Source of the DNA: CAIVAT01 sp037137455
GTDB lineage: Bacteria > Bacteroidota > Bacteroidia > Bacteroidales > FEN-979
NCBI GenBank assembly: GCA_037137455.1
Contig: JBAXKG010000003.1
Coordinates: forward strand, 45,896-109,895
Length of the DNA: 64,000 nt
Reading direction: 5' to 3'
The notes beneath the pieces are model-generated. The model was not told the DNA's origin and did no database searches. It saw nothing but the letters and a program-made list of their open reading frames with translations. Every line of letters starts with the position of its first letter. Within the stretch, counting starts at the first letter, position 1. This document shows positions 54,548-62,605 of this stretch, one piece after another. A program made the translations under genes and the position numbers.

Positions 54548-55567
54548 ATGATCGATTTAAGAAGCGATACAGTAACACGTCCGACAAAAGAAATGCTCGA
54601 AGCCATGATGTCTGCTAAGGTGGGCGATGATGTTTTCGGCGATGATCCTACCGTCAATGCACTGGAAGCAAAAGCAGCAGAAATGTTCGGAAAGGAGTCG
54701 GCGCTATTTTGTCCATCAGGAACAATGACCAATCAGGTGGCGATCAATGTCCATACAAGGCCGGGCGATGAAGTGATCTGCCATAAATATTCACATATTT
54801 ATTATTATGAAGGCGGCGCCATGATGCGCAACTCAGGAGCATCGGTCTGCCTGCTCGATGGCCCGCGTGGTCAAATTACTGCTGAAGAGGTTGAAAAACA
54901 TATAAACCCCGATGATATCCACCGTCCGGTTACCTCGCTGGTTGAGGTCGAAAACTCCATGAATAAAGGTGGAGGTACGATTTATGAGTATAATAATCTG
55001 GTTTCGATCTCCGACATTTGCAAAAAGTACGGACTGAAGTTTCATCTCGATGGCGCCAGGTTATTCAATGCCCTGGCCGAAACCGGCGAATACCCGCAGG
55101 AATATGCGAAATTGTTCGATTCAGTTTCCATCTGCCTTTCGAAAGGGCTGGGAGCCCCCATTGGTTCGTTGTTGCTTGGCGATAAAGTTTTTATCAAGCG
55201 GGCACGCAGGGTGCGCAAAGCTTTTGGCGGCGCCATGCGTCAGGTTGGTTACCTGGCCGCTGCTGGCATATATGCTCTCGATAACAATATCGATCGTTTG
55301 AAACAGGATAACCACAGGGCGCAATATCTGGGGAACTTAATTGCGACTCTTCCGTTTGTTGAATCAGTGATACCGGTCGAAACCAATATTGTGATTTTTA
55401 TTCTCCGGAAAAAAGAAGGGGCAAATGAATTCCTTTCCAGGTTAAAGGAACATGATATCCATGCACTTCCGTTTGACCCTCAAACCGTGCGTTTTGTTAC
55501 TCATCTCGATTTTACCGATGCAATGCTTATGACGGTGGAATCCGTGTTAAAAAATCATTTAGAGTAA
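54548..55567 (+). CDS. ltaE: low-specificity L-threonine aldolase
   Basis: This 339-residue PLP enzyme of fold type I cleaves L-threonine or L-allo-threonine to glycine and acetaldehyde. It begins MIDLRSDTVTRPTKEMLEAM, a strong family start, with DDVFGDDPTVNALE, the FCPSGTMTNQ cofactor loop, HLDGARLFNA (PLP-ring Asp168) and the Schiff-base Lys199 in CLSKGLGAPIGS. The length is normal. It stands alone, divergent from the outer-membrane barrel gene, and converges on thiL across a heptanucleotide repeat. The glycine it yields could feed the glycine cleavage system. Confidence 0.95.
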   Translation: MIDLRSDTVTRPTKEMLEAMMSAKVGDDVFGDDPTVNALEAKAAEMFGKESALFCPSGTMTNQVAINVHTRPGDEVICHKYSHIYYYEGGAMMRNSGASVCLLDGPRGQITAEEVEKHINPDDIHRPVTSLVEVENSMNKGGGTIYEYNNLVSISDICKKYGLKFHLDGARLFNALAETGEYPQEYAKLFDSVSICLSKGLGAPIGSLLLGDKVFIKRARRVRKAFGGAMRQVGYLAAAGIYALDNNIDRLKQDNHRAQYLGNLIATLPFVESVIPVETNIVIFILRKKEGANEFLSRLKEHDIHALPFDPQTVRFVTHLDFTDAMLMTVESVLKNHLE

Positions 55568-55612
55568 GGAATCGTTTTCAATAATTCTACTCCCCATGCC
55601 GCAAGGCAAACT

Positions 55613-55650
55613 TCAATATTCGATATTCAATATTCAGTATTCGATATTCA
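55613..55650. repeat. heptanucleotide tandem repeat TCRRTAT
   Basis: Five consecutive 7-bp units read TCAATAT, TCGATAT, TCAATAT, TCAGTAT, TCGATAT, followed by a partial unit. The tract ends 1 bp before the thiL stop codon, between two convergent genes. The pattern is largely self-complementary, so it could also fold, but no clean terminator with a U tract was seen. Confidence 0.75.
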
Positions 55651-55651
55651 T

Positions 55652-56722
55652 TTATTTTCCGCGCATCCCATCCCATCCCTGAGCGGTGATAGGAATATAC
55701 TTGCCATCGGGGGTGATCATATATTTCCCTTCGGTAGCGTCGGTCATATGGCCGATGATAGTGACCCCGGCAATATCCTTTATCTTTTCATAATCAGTTT
55801 GTTCCACGGTGAAAAGAAGTTCATAATCCTCTCCTCCGCTCAGGGCAGCCACGCTTGGGATAATTTTATACTCCTTGGCGAGTTCGCGGGTATAGGCATC
55901 CATGGGAATTTTAGCTTCGAAAAGTTTGCATCCAACGCCCGATTGTTTACAGATATGCAAGATCTCTGATGCCAACCCATCGGAGATATCGATCATGGAG
56001 GTTGGCTTGACCCCAATCCCGAGAAGCAGATTCCGGATATCGGTACGGGCTTCGGGCCTTAACTGCCGTCCGATCTGGTAATCGAATCCTGATAATTCAG
56101 GCTGCATGTTCGGATCAACCTTGAAAACCGATTTTTCGCGTTCAAGTATAATTAATCCAATATATGCACTTCCCAGGTCGCCTGTTACACAAAGCAGATC
56201 GCCAGATCTGGCGCCGTTGCGATAGATGATCTCCTCTTTTTTTGCCTCACCTAATATGGAAACCGAGATAATAAGCCCCTTTACGTTTGAGCTGGTATCG
56301 CCCCCAACAAGATCGACCTTATATTTTTCACATGCCATCAGTACACCTGCGTAAAGTTCATCAAGCGCTTCTGCCGAAAACCGGCTGGAAACAGCCAACG
56401 AAACCGTCATCTGTTTGGGAATGCCGTTCATGGCGGCAATATCAGAGATGTTCACCACAGCAGCCTTGTAGCCAAGGTGCTTGAATGGCATATAGGTCAG
56501 GTCGAAATGGATCCCCTCCACCAAAAGGTCAGTCGAAAAAAGGATGACTTTGCCTCCTATATCAATCACGGCTGCATCATCGCCAACGCCCTTGAGCGTT
56601 TCAGGATGGTAGCAGGTAACATTCCGCGTAAGGCGGTCGATAAGGCCAAATTCCCCCAATTCTTCCAATGAAGTCAGCTTGGGGTTGGTTTCAGGGGATT
56701 TTTTGTTTTTTTTTTCGTACAT
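55652..56722 (-). CDS. thiL: thiamine-monophosphate kinase
   Basis: This 356-residue enzyme phosphorylates thiamine monophosphate to thiamine diphosphate. It has the N-terminal GEFGLIDRLTRN and KGVGDDAAVID of the family, the magnesium-binding VGGDTSSN, the SMIDISDGLASEI segment and the glycine-rich ALSGGEDYELLFT. The N-terminal 28 or so residues before ELGEFGL are basic and unconserved; the real start could lie a little further in. It follows the 33-residue lysine-rich gene on the same strand, with 26 bp between. Confidence 0.95.
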   Translation of the reverse strand: MYEKKNKKSPETNPKLTSLEELGEFGLIDRLTRNVTCYHPETLKGVGDDAAVIDIGGKVILFSTDLLVEGIHFDLTYMPFKHLGYKAAVVNISDIAAMNGIPKQMTVSLAVSSRFSAEALDELYAGVLMACEKYKVDLVGGDTSSNVKGLIISVSILGEAKKEEIIYRNGARSGDLLCVTGDLGSAYIGLIILEREKSVFKVDPNMQPELSGFDYQIGRQLRPEARTDIRNLLLGIGVKPTSMIDISDGLASEILHICKQSGVGCKLFEAKIPMDAYTRELAKEYKIIPSVAALSGGEDYELLFTVEQTDYEKIKDIAGVTIIGHMTDATEGKYMITPDGKYIPITAQGWDGMRGK

Positions 56723-56748
56723 GGTTACGAAAGGTCAATCCGCCGGGG

Positions 56749-56850
56749 CTATTTCTTTGCTTTCTTTTCTTTTTTCTCCAGCCTCTTTTCTTTCAGCGAT
56801 TTTGTTGGCTCCTTCTTGGCCTCCTTTTTCTGATCTTTTCCTTTTGACAT
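56749..56850 (-). CDS. 33-residue lysine-rich small protein
   Basis: The ATG at 56850 opens 33 codons ending TAG at 56749: MSKGKDQKKEAKKEPTKSLK and then 13 more residues of the same style. Fifteen of the 33 residues are lysine. It is cytosolic by composition, has no hydrophobic segment and is probably disordered. The frame is clean, the start is a good ATG, and it lies between DUF3127 and thiL on the same strand with gaps of 41 and 26 bp. Its composition suggests nucleic acid or ribosome contact. I recall similar tiny basic proteins in Bacteroidota but cannot name a family. It could also be a chance frame in a purine-rich tract. Confidence 0.6.
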   Translation of the reverse strand: MSKGKDQKKEAKKEPTKSLKEKRLEKKEKKAKK

Positions 56851-56891
56851 AATGTTTGGTATTAAGGTTAATTCAATTGGTTAATTGTTTG

Positions 56892-57236
56892 TTAAAACGG
56901 CATTCCATCGCCGGCAGGCATCTCGTAATATCCGGGAAGCGGTTCCTCTTCGGGCGGAACAGGTGAACCGGCGCCCTTTTTAACAATCTTCCAGGCCTTG
57001 GCTTCAGTGTACCATCGGTTATTGAATTCACGGCTTTCGAGATCGAAGGATATATCGGCATCTTCACCTTCAGCTGGTTTAAACTGATCGATTTTATCAC
57101 CCCAAAGCGAAAAACATATCTTGCGGGGGATCTGGGCAACCGTTTCCAGAATAAATTCCTGCTTTTTCCAGGTTCCATTCTTTCCTTCACCCGATTGAAG
57201 CGCCAATATTTTTATTATTTTTCCTGTTATTTCCAT
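56892..57236 (-). CDS. DUF3127-family protein with SSB-like C-terminal tip
   Basis: This 114-residue protein begins MEITGKIIKILALQSGEGKNGTWKKQEFILET, the DUF3127 signature, continuing KICFSLWGDKIDQF and ISFDLESREFNNRWYTEAKAWKIVK. The pattern of short strands suggests an OB-fold. The last residues AGDGMPF follow a Pro/Glu-rich linker and resemble the acidic-hydrophobic tip (DDDIPF) of single-stranded DNA-binding proteins. A nucleic-acid role is therefore plausible but unproven. It is the first gene of a minus-strand row with the lysine-rich gene and thiL. Confidence 0.85.
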   Translation of the reverse strand: MEITGKIIKILALQSGEGKNGTWKKQEFILETVAQIPRKICFSLWGDKIDQFKPAEGEDADISFDLESREFNNRWYTEAKAWKIVKKGAGSPVPPEEEPLPGYYEMPAGDGMPF

Positions 57237-57381
57237 GATAAATAATTACTTGACTATCGAAATCAATTTTCAATATAATTAACTAAATTAAAATAATTTG
57301 ACATACAAAATCCGATTGTTGATAATTTTGGGTTGTCAAAATCATGCCGCCCGTGGCCGCGTATGATTCAGCTCTTCGAAG

Positions 57382-57765
57382 TTACTTACTCGTCTGCTGT
57401 TCACAAAAATCACTGCTTTTAATGGATGATCCTCCGCTGATTCCTTCGTAGGCTATATTCAGGCTTCCGTTTGTTACCGTTCCGTTAGCAGAGATTGAAA
57501 CATTAGTACCGGATGCCACATATACAGTGATTGTCCATGGCAGACCCGGGTTGGGAACCGTGACCGTACCCGATTCTGAAACATAACTCAGGGAGGCAAT
57601 AACCCCATCGCCGGTTTGAGTTGCTTCATATTTTATACTCATTCCCACCGACGGTTGATTTATCGTTGTACTAAGATTGCAGGTAATCTCCTTCTCCTTT
57701 TTACAGGATAATATGCTCAAAAGGAACATGAATAGAAACAGGGTAAAAATCAGTTGTTTTTTCAT
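57382..57765 (-). CDS. small lipoprotein of unknown function
   Basis: This 127-residue protein has an N-terminal lipoprotein signal (MKKQLIFTLFLFMFLL...) with lipobox SILSC, Cys21 and charged KKEKE after it. The mature part is rich in Thr, Ser, Gly and Val and reads as a beta-strand domain (ATQTGDGVIASLSYVSESGTV, PWTITVYVASGTNVSISANG). A cysteine near the end (FCEQQ) could pair with Cys29 (ITCN). No family was recognised. It is a single minus-strand gene divergent from sufB. Confidence 0.75.
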   Translation of the reverse strand: MKKQLIFTLFLFMFLLSILSCKKEKEITCNLSTTINQPSVGMSIKYEATQTGDGVIASLSYVSESGTVTVPNPGLPWTITVYVASGTNVSISANGTVTNGSLNIAYEGISGGSSIKSSDFCEQQTSK

Positions 57766-57876
57766 CTCATTGTATTTAAGTTAAATTGCAATTATAAGTA
57801 ATTTTATCTGTAAAATATAATGATTAAGTCAGTGGTCTCTTTTTTTTAATCAGGCATTCGAATACCTAAATTATTG

Positions 57877-57884
57877 TATCTTTG
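57877..57884 (+). promoter_or_regulatory. TAnnTTTG promoter element for the suf genes
   Basis: TATCTTTG followed by C lies 66 bp upstream of sufB. It is the best promoter candidate for sufBCD. No iron-responsive repressor site was recognised in the leader. Confidence 0.55.
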
Positions 57885-57950
57885 CTTTCAATCTGTCAGA
57901 TCGCTGGCGGTGAAAAAATAAATGACTAGATTTGTCTAAATAAATAATCA

Positions 57951-59405
57951 ATGGAATCCGATGCAAACAAGATCCTGGATGAAGTTACCCAGGGTGATTA
58001 CAAGTACGGCTTTGTAACGGATATCGAAACGGAATTTGCGCCTACAGGACTTTCTGAGGATACCATACGCTATATCTCCACGAAAAAGAATGAACCTGAC
58101 TTCATGCTGGAATTCAGGCTAAAAGCTTACAGGCACTGGCTATCCATGACTCAGCCGAAATGGGCCCATCTGAAAATCGACCCGATCAAATTTCAGGATA
58201 TTATTTTTTATGCAGCTCCTAAGAAGAAGGAGTTGTCGAGTATTGATGAGGTTGACCCTGAACTGCTGGCTACTTTTAACAAACTCGGAATTTCGCTTGA
58301 TGAACAGAAAAAGCTTGCCGGGGTAGCTGGTGTAGCGGTTGATGCAGTAATCGATAGCGTTTCGGTCAAAACCACCTTTTCCGAAACCCTTTCAAAGCAT
58401 GGGATTATATTTTGCTCTTTCAGCGATGCTGTTCTTAACCACCCCGACCTGGTGAAACAATATATGGGTTCAGTTGTTCCTTATACCGATAACTATTTTG
58501 CCGCGCTCAATTCTGCAGTTTTCAGCGATGGCTCCTTTTGTTTTATTCCAAAGGGAGTTCGCTGCCCCATGGAATTATCCACCTATTTCCGCATCAATGC
58601 CGCCAATACCGGACAGTTTGAGCGTACTCTCATTGTGGCCGAAGAGGGCGCCTATGTGAGTTACATGGAGGGATGCACAGCTCCACAGCGCGATGAGAAC
58701 CAGCTACATGCTGCAATCGTTGAAATTGTTGCCCTGAAGGATGCCGAAGTGAAATATTCAACGGTGCAAAACTGGTATCCCGGCGATAAAAACGGACTGG
58801 GTGGGATCTATAATTTCGTGACTAAACGTGGCATTTGCAAAGGAAGTAATTCCAAGATCAGCTGGACTCAGGTTGAAACCGGCTCGGCTATCACATGGAA
58901 ATATCCCAGCTGTATCCTGCTTGGGGATAATTCAGTGGGGGAGTTTTATTCAGTTGCCGTAACCAACAACCATCAGCAGGCCGATACCGGAACAAAAATG
59001 GTGCATCTTGGTAAGAACACCCGCAGTACTATCATCTCAAAGGGAATTTCAGCAGGGAAGAGTAACAACTCATACCGCGGACTGGTCCGGATTTCGAAAA
59101 ATGCAGTGAATTCGCGTAACTACAGCCAGTGTGATTCGTTGTTGCTCGGAAACAAATGCGGGGCACATACCTGGCCTTACATCCAGGTTGATAATAAATC
59201 TTCGATCGTGGAACATGAGGCAACCACATCGAAAATTTCGGAAGATCAACTTTTTTATTGCCAGCAACGAGGGATTTCAGTAGAAAACGCCATTGGACTT
59301 ATTGTAAATGGCTATGCCAAAGAGGTTTTAAAACAGCTTCCAATGGAATTCGCGGTGGAAGCACAGAAACTGCTATCAATAAGTCTGGAAGGCAGTGTTG
59401 GATAA
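57951..59405 (+). CDS. sufB: Fe-S cluster assembly scaffold SufB
   Basis: This 484-residue protein belongs to the SufBC2D scaffold that builds iron-sulfur clusters. Conserved parts include FSDAVLNHPDLVKQYMGSVVP, FIPKGVRCPMELSTYFRINA, the catalytic-region YMEGCTAPQRDENQLHAA, EVKYSTVQNWYPGD, NKCGAHTWPYIQVDN and EDQLFYCQQRGISVENAIGLIVNGYAKEV. The length is normal. It begins the plus-strand suf row and is followed 37 bp later by sufC. The lipoprotein gene upstream is divergent and unrelated. Confidence 0.97.
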   Translation: MESDANKILDEVTQGDYKYGFVTDIETEFAPTGLSEDTIRYISTKKNEPDFMLEFRLKAYRHWLSMTQPKWAHLKIDPIKFQDIIFYAAPKKKELSSIDEVDPELLATFNKLGISLDEQKKLAGVAGVAVDAVIDSVSVKTTFSETLSKHGIIFCSFSDAVLNHPDLVKQYMGSVVPYTDNYFAALNSAVFSDGSFCFIPKGVRCPMELSTYFRINAANTGQFERTLIVAEEGAYVSYMEGCTAPQRDENQLHAAIVEIVALKDAEVKYSTVQNWYPGDKNGLGGIYNFVTKRGICKGSNSKISWTQVETGSAITWKYPSCILLGDNSVGEFYSVAVTNNHQQADTGTKMVHLGKNTRSTIISKGISAGKSNNSYRGLVRISKNAVNSRNYSQCDSLLLGNKCGAHTWPYIQVDNKSSIVEHEATTSKISEDQLFYCQQRGISVENAIGLIVNGYAKEVLKQLPMEFAVEAQKLLSISLEGSVG

Positions 59406-59442
59406 TTTATGATTTTTGATTTATACTTCTGACATATAAAGT

Positions 59443-60198
59443 ATGTTATTACAGATTAAAAACTTACACGCCGGTATCAACGGAAAAGAAATTCTGCGGG
59501 GAGTTAATCTCGAAGTCAGGATTGGCGAAGTGCATGCCATCATGGGCCCGAACGGAACCGGAAAAAGTACGCTGGCTTCGGTAATTGCCGGCCGCGATGT
59601 TTTCGATGTCACAGCAGGGGAGATTCTCTACAAAGGTAAGGACCTGCAGAAACTCTCCATTGAGGACCGTGCCCGGGAAGGCATATTCCTTGGTTTCCAG
59701 TATCCGGTTGAAATTCCCGGGGTCAGCATCACCAATTTCATGCGCACCGCGGTGAATGAAGTCCGCAAGTTCAAAGGACTTGACCCGTTACCGGGAGGCA
59801 ATTTTCTCAGGCTGATGGAAGAGAAGAAACAGCTGGTTCAGATCACCTCCAACCTCACAAATCGCTCAGTAAATGAAGGATTTTCAGGAGGCGAAAAGAA
59901 AAAGAACGAAATTTTCCAAATGGCAATGCTTGAGCCCACGCTGGCCATCCTTGATGAAACTGACTCAGGACTCGACATTGATGCCTTGCGTATCGTTGCC
60001 AATGGAGTTAACAAACTGCGCCGTCACGACAATGCGTTTGTAGTAATCACTCATTATCAGCGATTGCTCGACTACATTATTCCCGATTTTGTCCATGTCC
60101 TTTTTGAGGGGAAGATTGTTAAGTCGGGTGGCAAAGAGCTGGCGCTCGAGCTGGAAGAAAAGGGGTACGATTGGATCAAAAAGGAACAGGAGGCGTGA
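59443..60198 (+). CDS. sufC: Fe-S cluster assembly ATPase SufC
   Basis: This 251-residue ABC-type ATPase has Walker A GPNGTGKST at 35-43, the Q-loop in GFQYPVEIPGVS, the SufC-type signature FSGGEKKKNE at 147-156 and Walker B LAILDE at 167-172, followed by TDSGLDIDAL. It energises the SufBCD scaffold. Its TGA stop overlaps the sufD ATG by one base (TGATG), so translation is coupled. Confidence 0.97.
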   Translation: MLLQIKNLHAGINGKEILRGVNLEVRIGEVHAIMGPNGTGKSTLASVIAGRDVFDVTAGEILYKGKDLQKLSIEDRAREGIFLGFQYPVEIPGVSITNFMRTAVNEVRKFKGLDPLPGGNFLRLMEEKKQLVQITSNLTNRSVNEGFSGGEKKKNEIFQMAMLEPTLAILDETDSGLDIDALRIVANGVNKLRRHDNAFVVITHYQRLLDYIIPDFVHVLFEGKIVKSGGKELALELEEKGYDWIKKEQEA

Positions 60199-61607
60199 TG
60201 CAGACCGCAAATAAAGAGATCATTTCCCGGGAGCGTTTGATCCGTTTATTCGGAAAGAACCGGAAATCGCTATTTGCGAATGATACCGAAATCCTTGCCG
60301 GAAAACGTTCGAAGGCATTTGACTCTTTTGTAAAACTTGGATTTCCCGATACTTCCATGGAATCATGGCGCCTCACCGATCTTAAGGAGAGCTTTGACCG
60401 CGGCTATGATTATCATCTGCATTCAATTAAAGATGTGGATATTCAGAAGGTTTTCCGATGCAATATCCCACACCTCGATACCGCCGTTATCGGACAATTG
60501 AATGGCTGGTATGTTTCAAAAGATGTGCCCCTGATGGAGCTTGGAAACGGGATCATCATGGGAAGCCTTGCTGAAGCCCGTAAAAGATACCCTCATCTTC
60601 TTGAAAAATATTATGGCACAATGGCCGATTCCACTACCGATGGATTTGAGGCCCTGAATACTGCTTTTGCACTCGACGGGGTGTTTATTTTTGTGCCCGA
60701 TAACGTGAAAAGCCCTAAACCAGTGCAACTCATCAATGTGGTCAATCATAAGGACAACCTCTTCCTGCAGTCGCGAAACCTCATTGTGGTTGGGGCAAAT
60801 GCAAACCTTTCACTGGTTCATTGCGATGATTCATACAATCACCAGGCGAGTTTCTCAAATATTGTCACAGAGGTACACCTTGGAGTGAACAGCGTAATGG
60901 ATCATTACAAACTCCAGAATCTTAACAACAGCAGCACTCTTATCAGTTCGATATATTTCAGGATGGAGGCTGCCGCTAAACTCGGGTCGCATTATATTTC
61001 GCTCAATGGAGGTATAATCCGTAACAACATCAGGCTTCTCTTCAATGGCCCACACGGGAATGCCAGTATTTGGGGCCTTTATCTAATGGACCGCAAGCAA
61101 CATGTCGACAACCACTTGTTTATTGACCATGCCCATCCCGATTGTACCAGCAACGAGATGTTCAAGGGAATACTCGATGAGAATGCCCGGGCTATTTTTA
61201 ACGGCCATGTGCTTGTTCGCCCTGGTTCGACCAACACCGATGCCCGCCAGACAAATAAGAATATTTTGTTGACCGATACAGCAAGGGTTAACTCAAAACC
61301 ATTTTTGGAAATTTATAATGATGACGTAAAATGTTCGCATGGTTCTACCACCGGCCAACTGGATCCGGATTCGATGTTTTACCTTCGCCAGCGCGGAATT
61401 GGGGAGGAGACTGCCCGTATGTTGCTGATGTTTGCATTTGCCGATGAGATTGTGACGAAAATAGCAATTCCGCAATTGCGCCAGCGCATCGAAGACATGG
61501 TTAAGAAGAGGCTCCAAGGCGAACTACAGATTTGTGAGCAATGCGTTTTACACTGCAGCACCCCTGAAAAACCGATAGAATTTTCTATCGATTTGTCAAA
61601 GATTTGA
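60198..61607 (+). CDS. sufD: Fe-S cluster assembly protein SufD
   Basis: The ATG at 60198 is chosen (469 residues, MQTANKEIISRERL), since it has AGGAGG 4 bp upstream and sits at a TGATG junction with sufC; a longer reading starts at 60171 inside sufC. SufD is paralogous to SufB and completes the SufBC2D scaffold. Recognisable parts include HVDNHLFIDHAHPDCTSNEMFKGILDENARAIFNGHVLVRPGSTNTDARQTNKNILLTD (read in pieces) and FYLRQRGIGEETARMLLMFAFADEIV. The length is typical. An unrelated secreted gene separates it from sufS. Confidence 0.95.
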   Translation: MQTANKEIISRERLIRLFGKNRKSLFANDTEILAGKRSKAFDSFVKLGFPDTSMESWRLTDLKESFDRGYDYHLHSIKDVDIQKVFRCNIPHLDTAVIGQLNGWYVSKDVPLMELGNGIIMGSLAEARKRYPHLLEKYYGTMADSTTDGFEALNTAFALDGVFIFVPDNVKSPKPVQLINVVNHKDNLFLQSRNLIVVGANANLSLVHCDDSYNHQASFSNIVTEVHLGVNSVMDHYKLQNLNNSSTLISSIYFRMEAAAKLGSHYISLNGGIIRNNIRLLFNGPHGNASIWGLYLMDRKQHVDNHLFIDHAHPDCTSNEMFKGILDENARAIFNGHVLVRPGSTNTDARQTNKNILLTDTARVNSKPFLEIYNDDVKCSHGSTTGQLDPDSMFYLRQRGIGEETARMLLMFAFADEIVTKIAIPQLRQRIEDMVKKRLQGELQICEQCVLHCSTPEKPIEFSIDLSKI

Positions 61608-61714
61608 GTGTGAACCAAAGTGCCTGGAATGATAAAATTTCATTAGATGCAATTTAATCAATGGGTTTACAGATAAGAGATAATAATGAGAAAAATGGTG
61701 AATAATTAAATGTT

Positions 61715-62554
61715 ATGGTTATGAAAAAACAAATATTAATTGTAATCAGTCTCGTTATGGTAATGGGAATGTTTAAATCGAATTTAGTGTTAGCTCAGCA
61801 ATGGTCGAATGGCGCCAGAAATGATATTTATAAGTCGACTATTCCGGGGAATGTTGGTATTGGAATAACATTGCCTGAGCATAAGATTCACATTTTTGAC
61901 GCTACTGGTACTGCTGTTATTATGGCCGAATCAGGATATAATTCAGCAAAAACAAAAACATTGGGAGGCATGCTAATCAAACATTCTGCTACTGGCGACC
62001 AAATGTTTATGTCGATGAGAAGGTTTGAAGGAACGACAAATGAATTTCTTCTTTCAGGATATATTGCATCCCAAAACGCCTGGAGCGAGTTTTTGTATTT
62101 TAACTTTACTACTCAAAAATATGAAATTCGCAGTGGAGTTAAAGATGTAGAATTTAAAAATTCAGGAAATACACTATTTAATAATACCGGAGGTGTCGGA
62201 ATTGGTGTTACAACAATACCAGCCGGTGTAAAATTTGCAGTTAATGGAAAGGTGAATTGCAAAGAGGTTGAAGTAACCATGAACGGTTGGTCTGACCATG
62301 TTTTCAATAAGAATTATTCATTGATGCCATTGTCAGAAGTTGAACAATTTATTTTGAATAACAAACATTTACCCGGGATTCCTTCTGAAAAAGAGGTACT
62401 TGCGAAAGGAGTCAATCTTGGTAATATGGATGCGCTTCTGTTGAAAAAAATAGAAGAGCTTACTTTATATGTTCTCGAATTGAAAAAAGAAAATGAGTTA
62501 CTCAAAGAAAAGATCAGACCCATTGAAAAATTAGTGATTTCGGTACAAAACTGA
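61715..62554 (+). CDS. secreted tail-fibre-like protein of Bacteroidota type
   Basis: This 279-residue protein has a signal peptide (about 1-27, ending LVLAQ). A glycine/strand-rich region has repeated VGIGITLPEHKIHIF-like and VGIGVTTIPAGVKFAVNG units, as in tail-fibre or beta-helix proteins. It then has the Bacteroidota C-terminal stretch WSDHVFNKNYSLMPLSEVEQFI and HLPGIPSEKEV, and ends in a coiled coil (about 240-275). That end resembles the region found in phage-tail-derived and S74-like proteins, but no S74 catalytic residues were identified. It is AT-richer than the suf genes on both sides, so it looks like an insertion. The function is unknown. Confidence 0.82.
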   Translation: MVMKKQILIVISLVMVMGMFKSNLVLAQQWSNGARNDIYKSTIPGNVGIGITLPEHKIHIFDATGTAVIMAESGYNSAKTKTLGGMLIKHSATGDQMFMSMRRFEGTTNEFLLSGYIASQNAWSEFLYFNFTTQKYEIRSGVKDVEFKNSGNTLFNNTGGVGIGVTTIPAGVKFAVNGKVNCKEVEVTMNGWSDHVFNKNYSLMPLSEVEQFILNNKHLPGIPSEKEVLAKGVNLGNMDALLLKKIEELTLYVLELKKENELLKEKIRPIEKLVISVQN

Positions 62555-62605
62555 AAAGTTGCCGGTTCAATTCCTATGAAATAAAACCAATTCACCTTTT
62601 TAATC

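Noticed and set aside
60171..60197. Longer SufD N-terminus starting inside sufC
   Set aside because: The ATG at 60198 has AGGAGG at the right distance and overlaps the sufC stop as TGATG, a typical coupled junction.
61715..62554. Prophage remnant
   Set aside because: Only one tail-fibre-like gene with a signal peptide is present, without phage structural, integrase or lysis genes; this type is common as a Bacteroidota surface protein.
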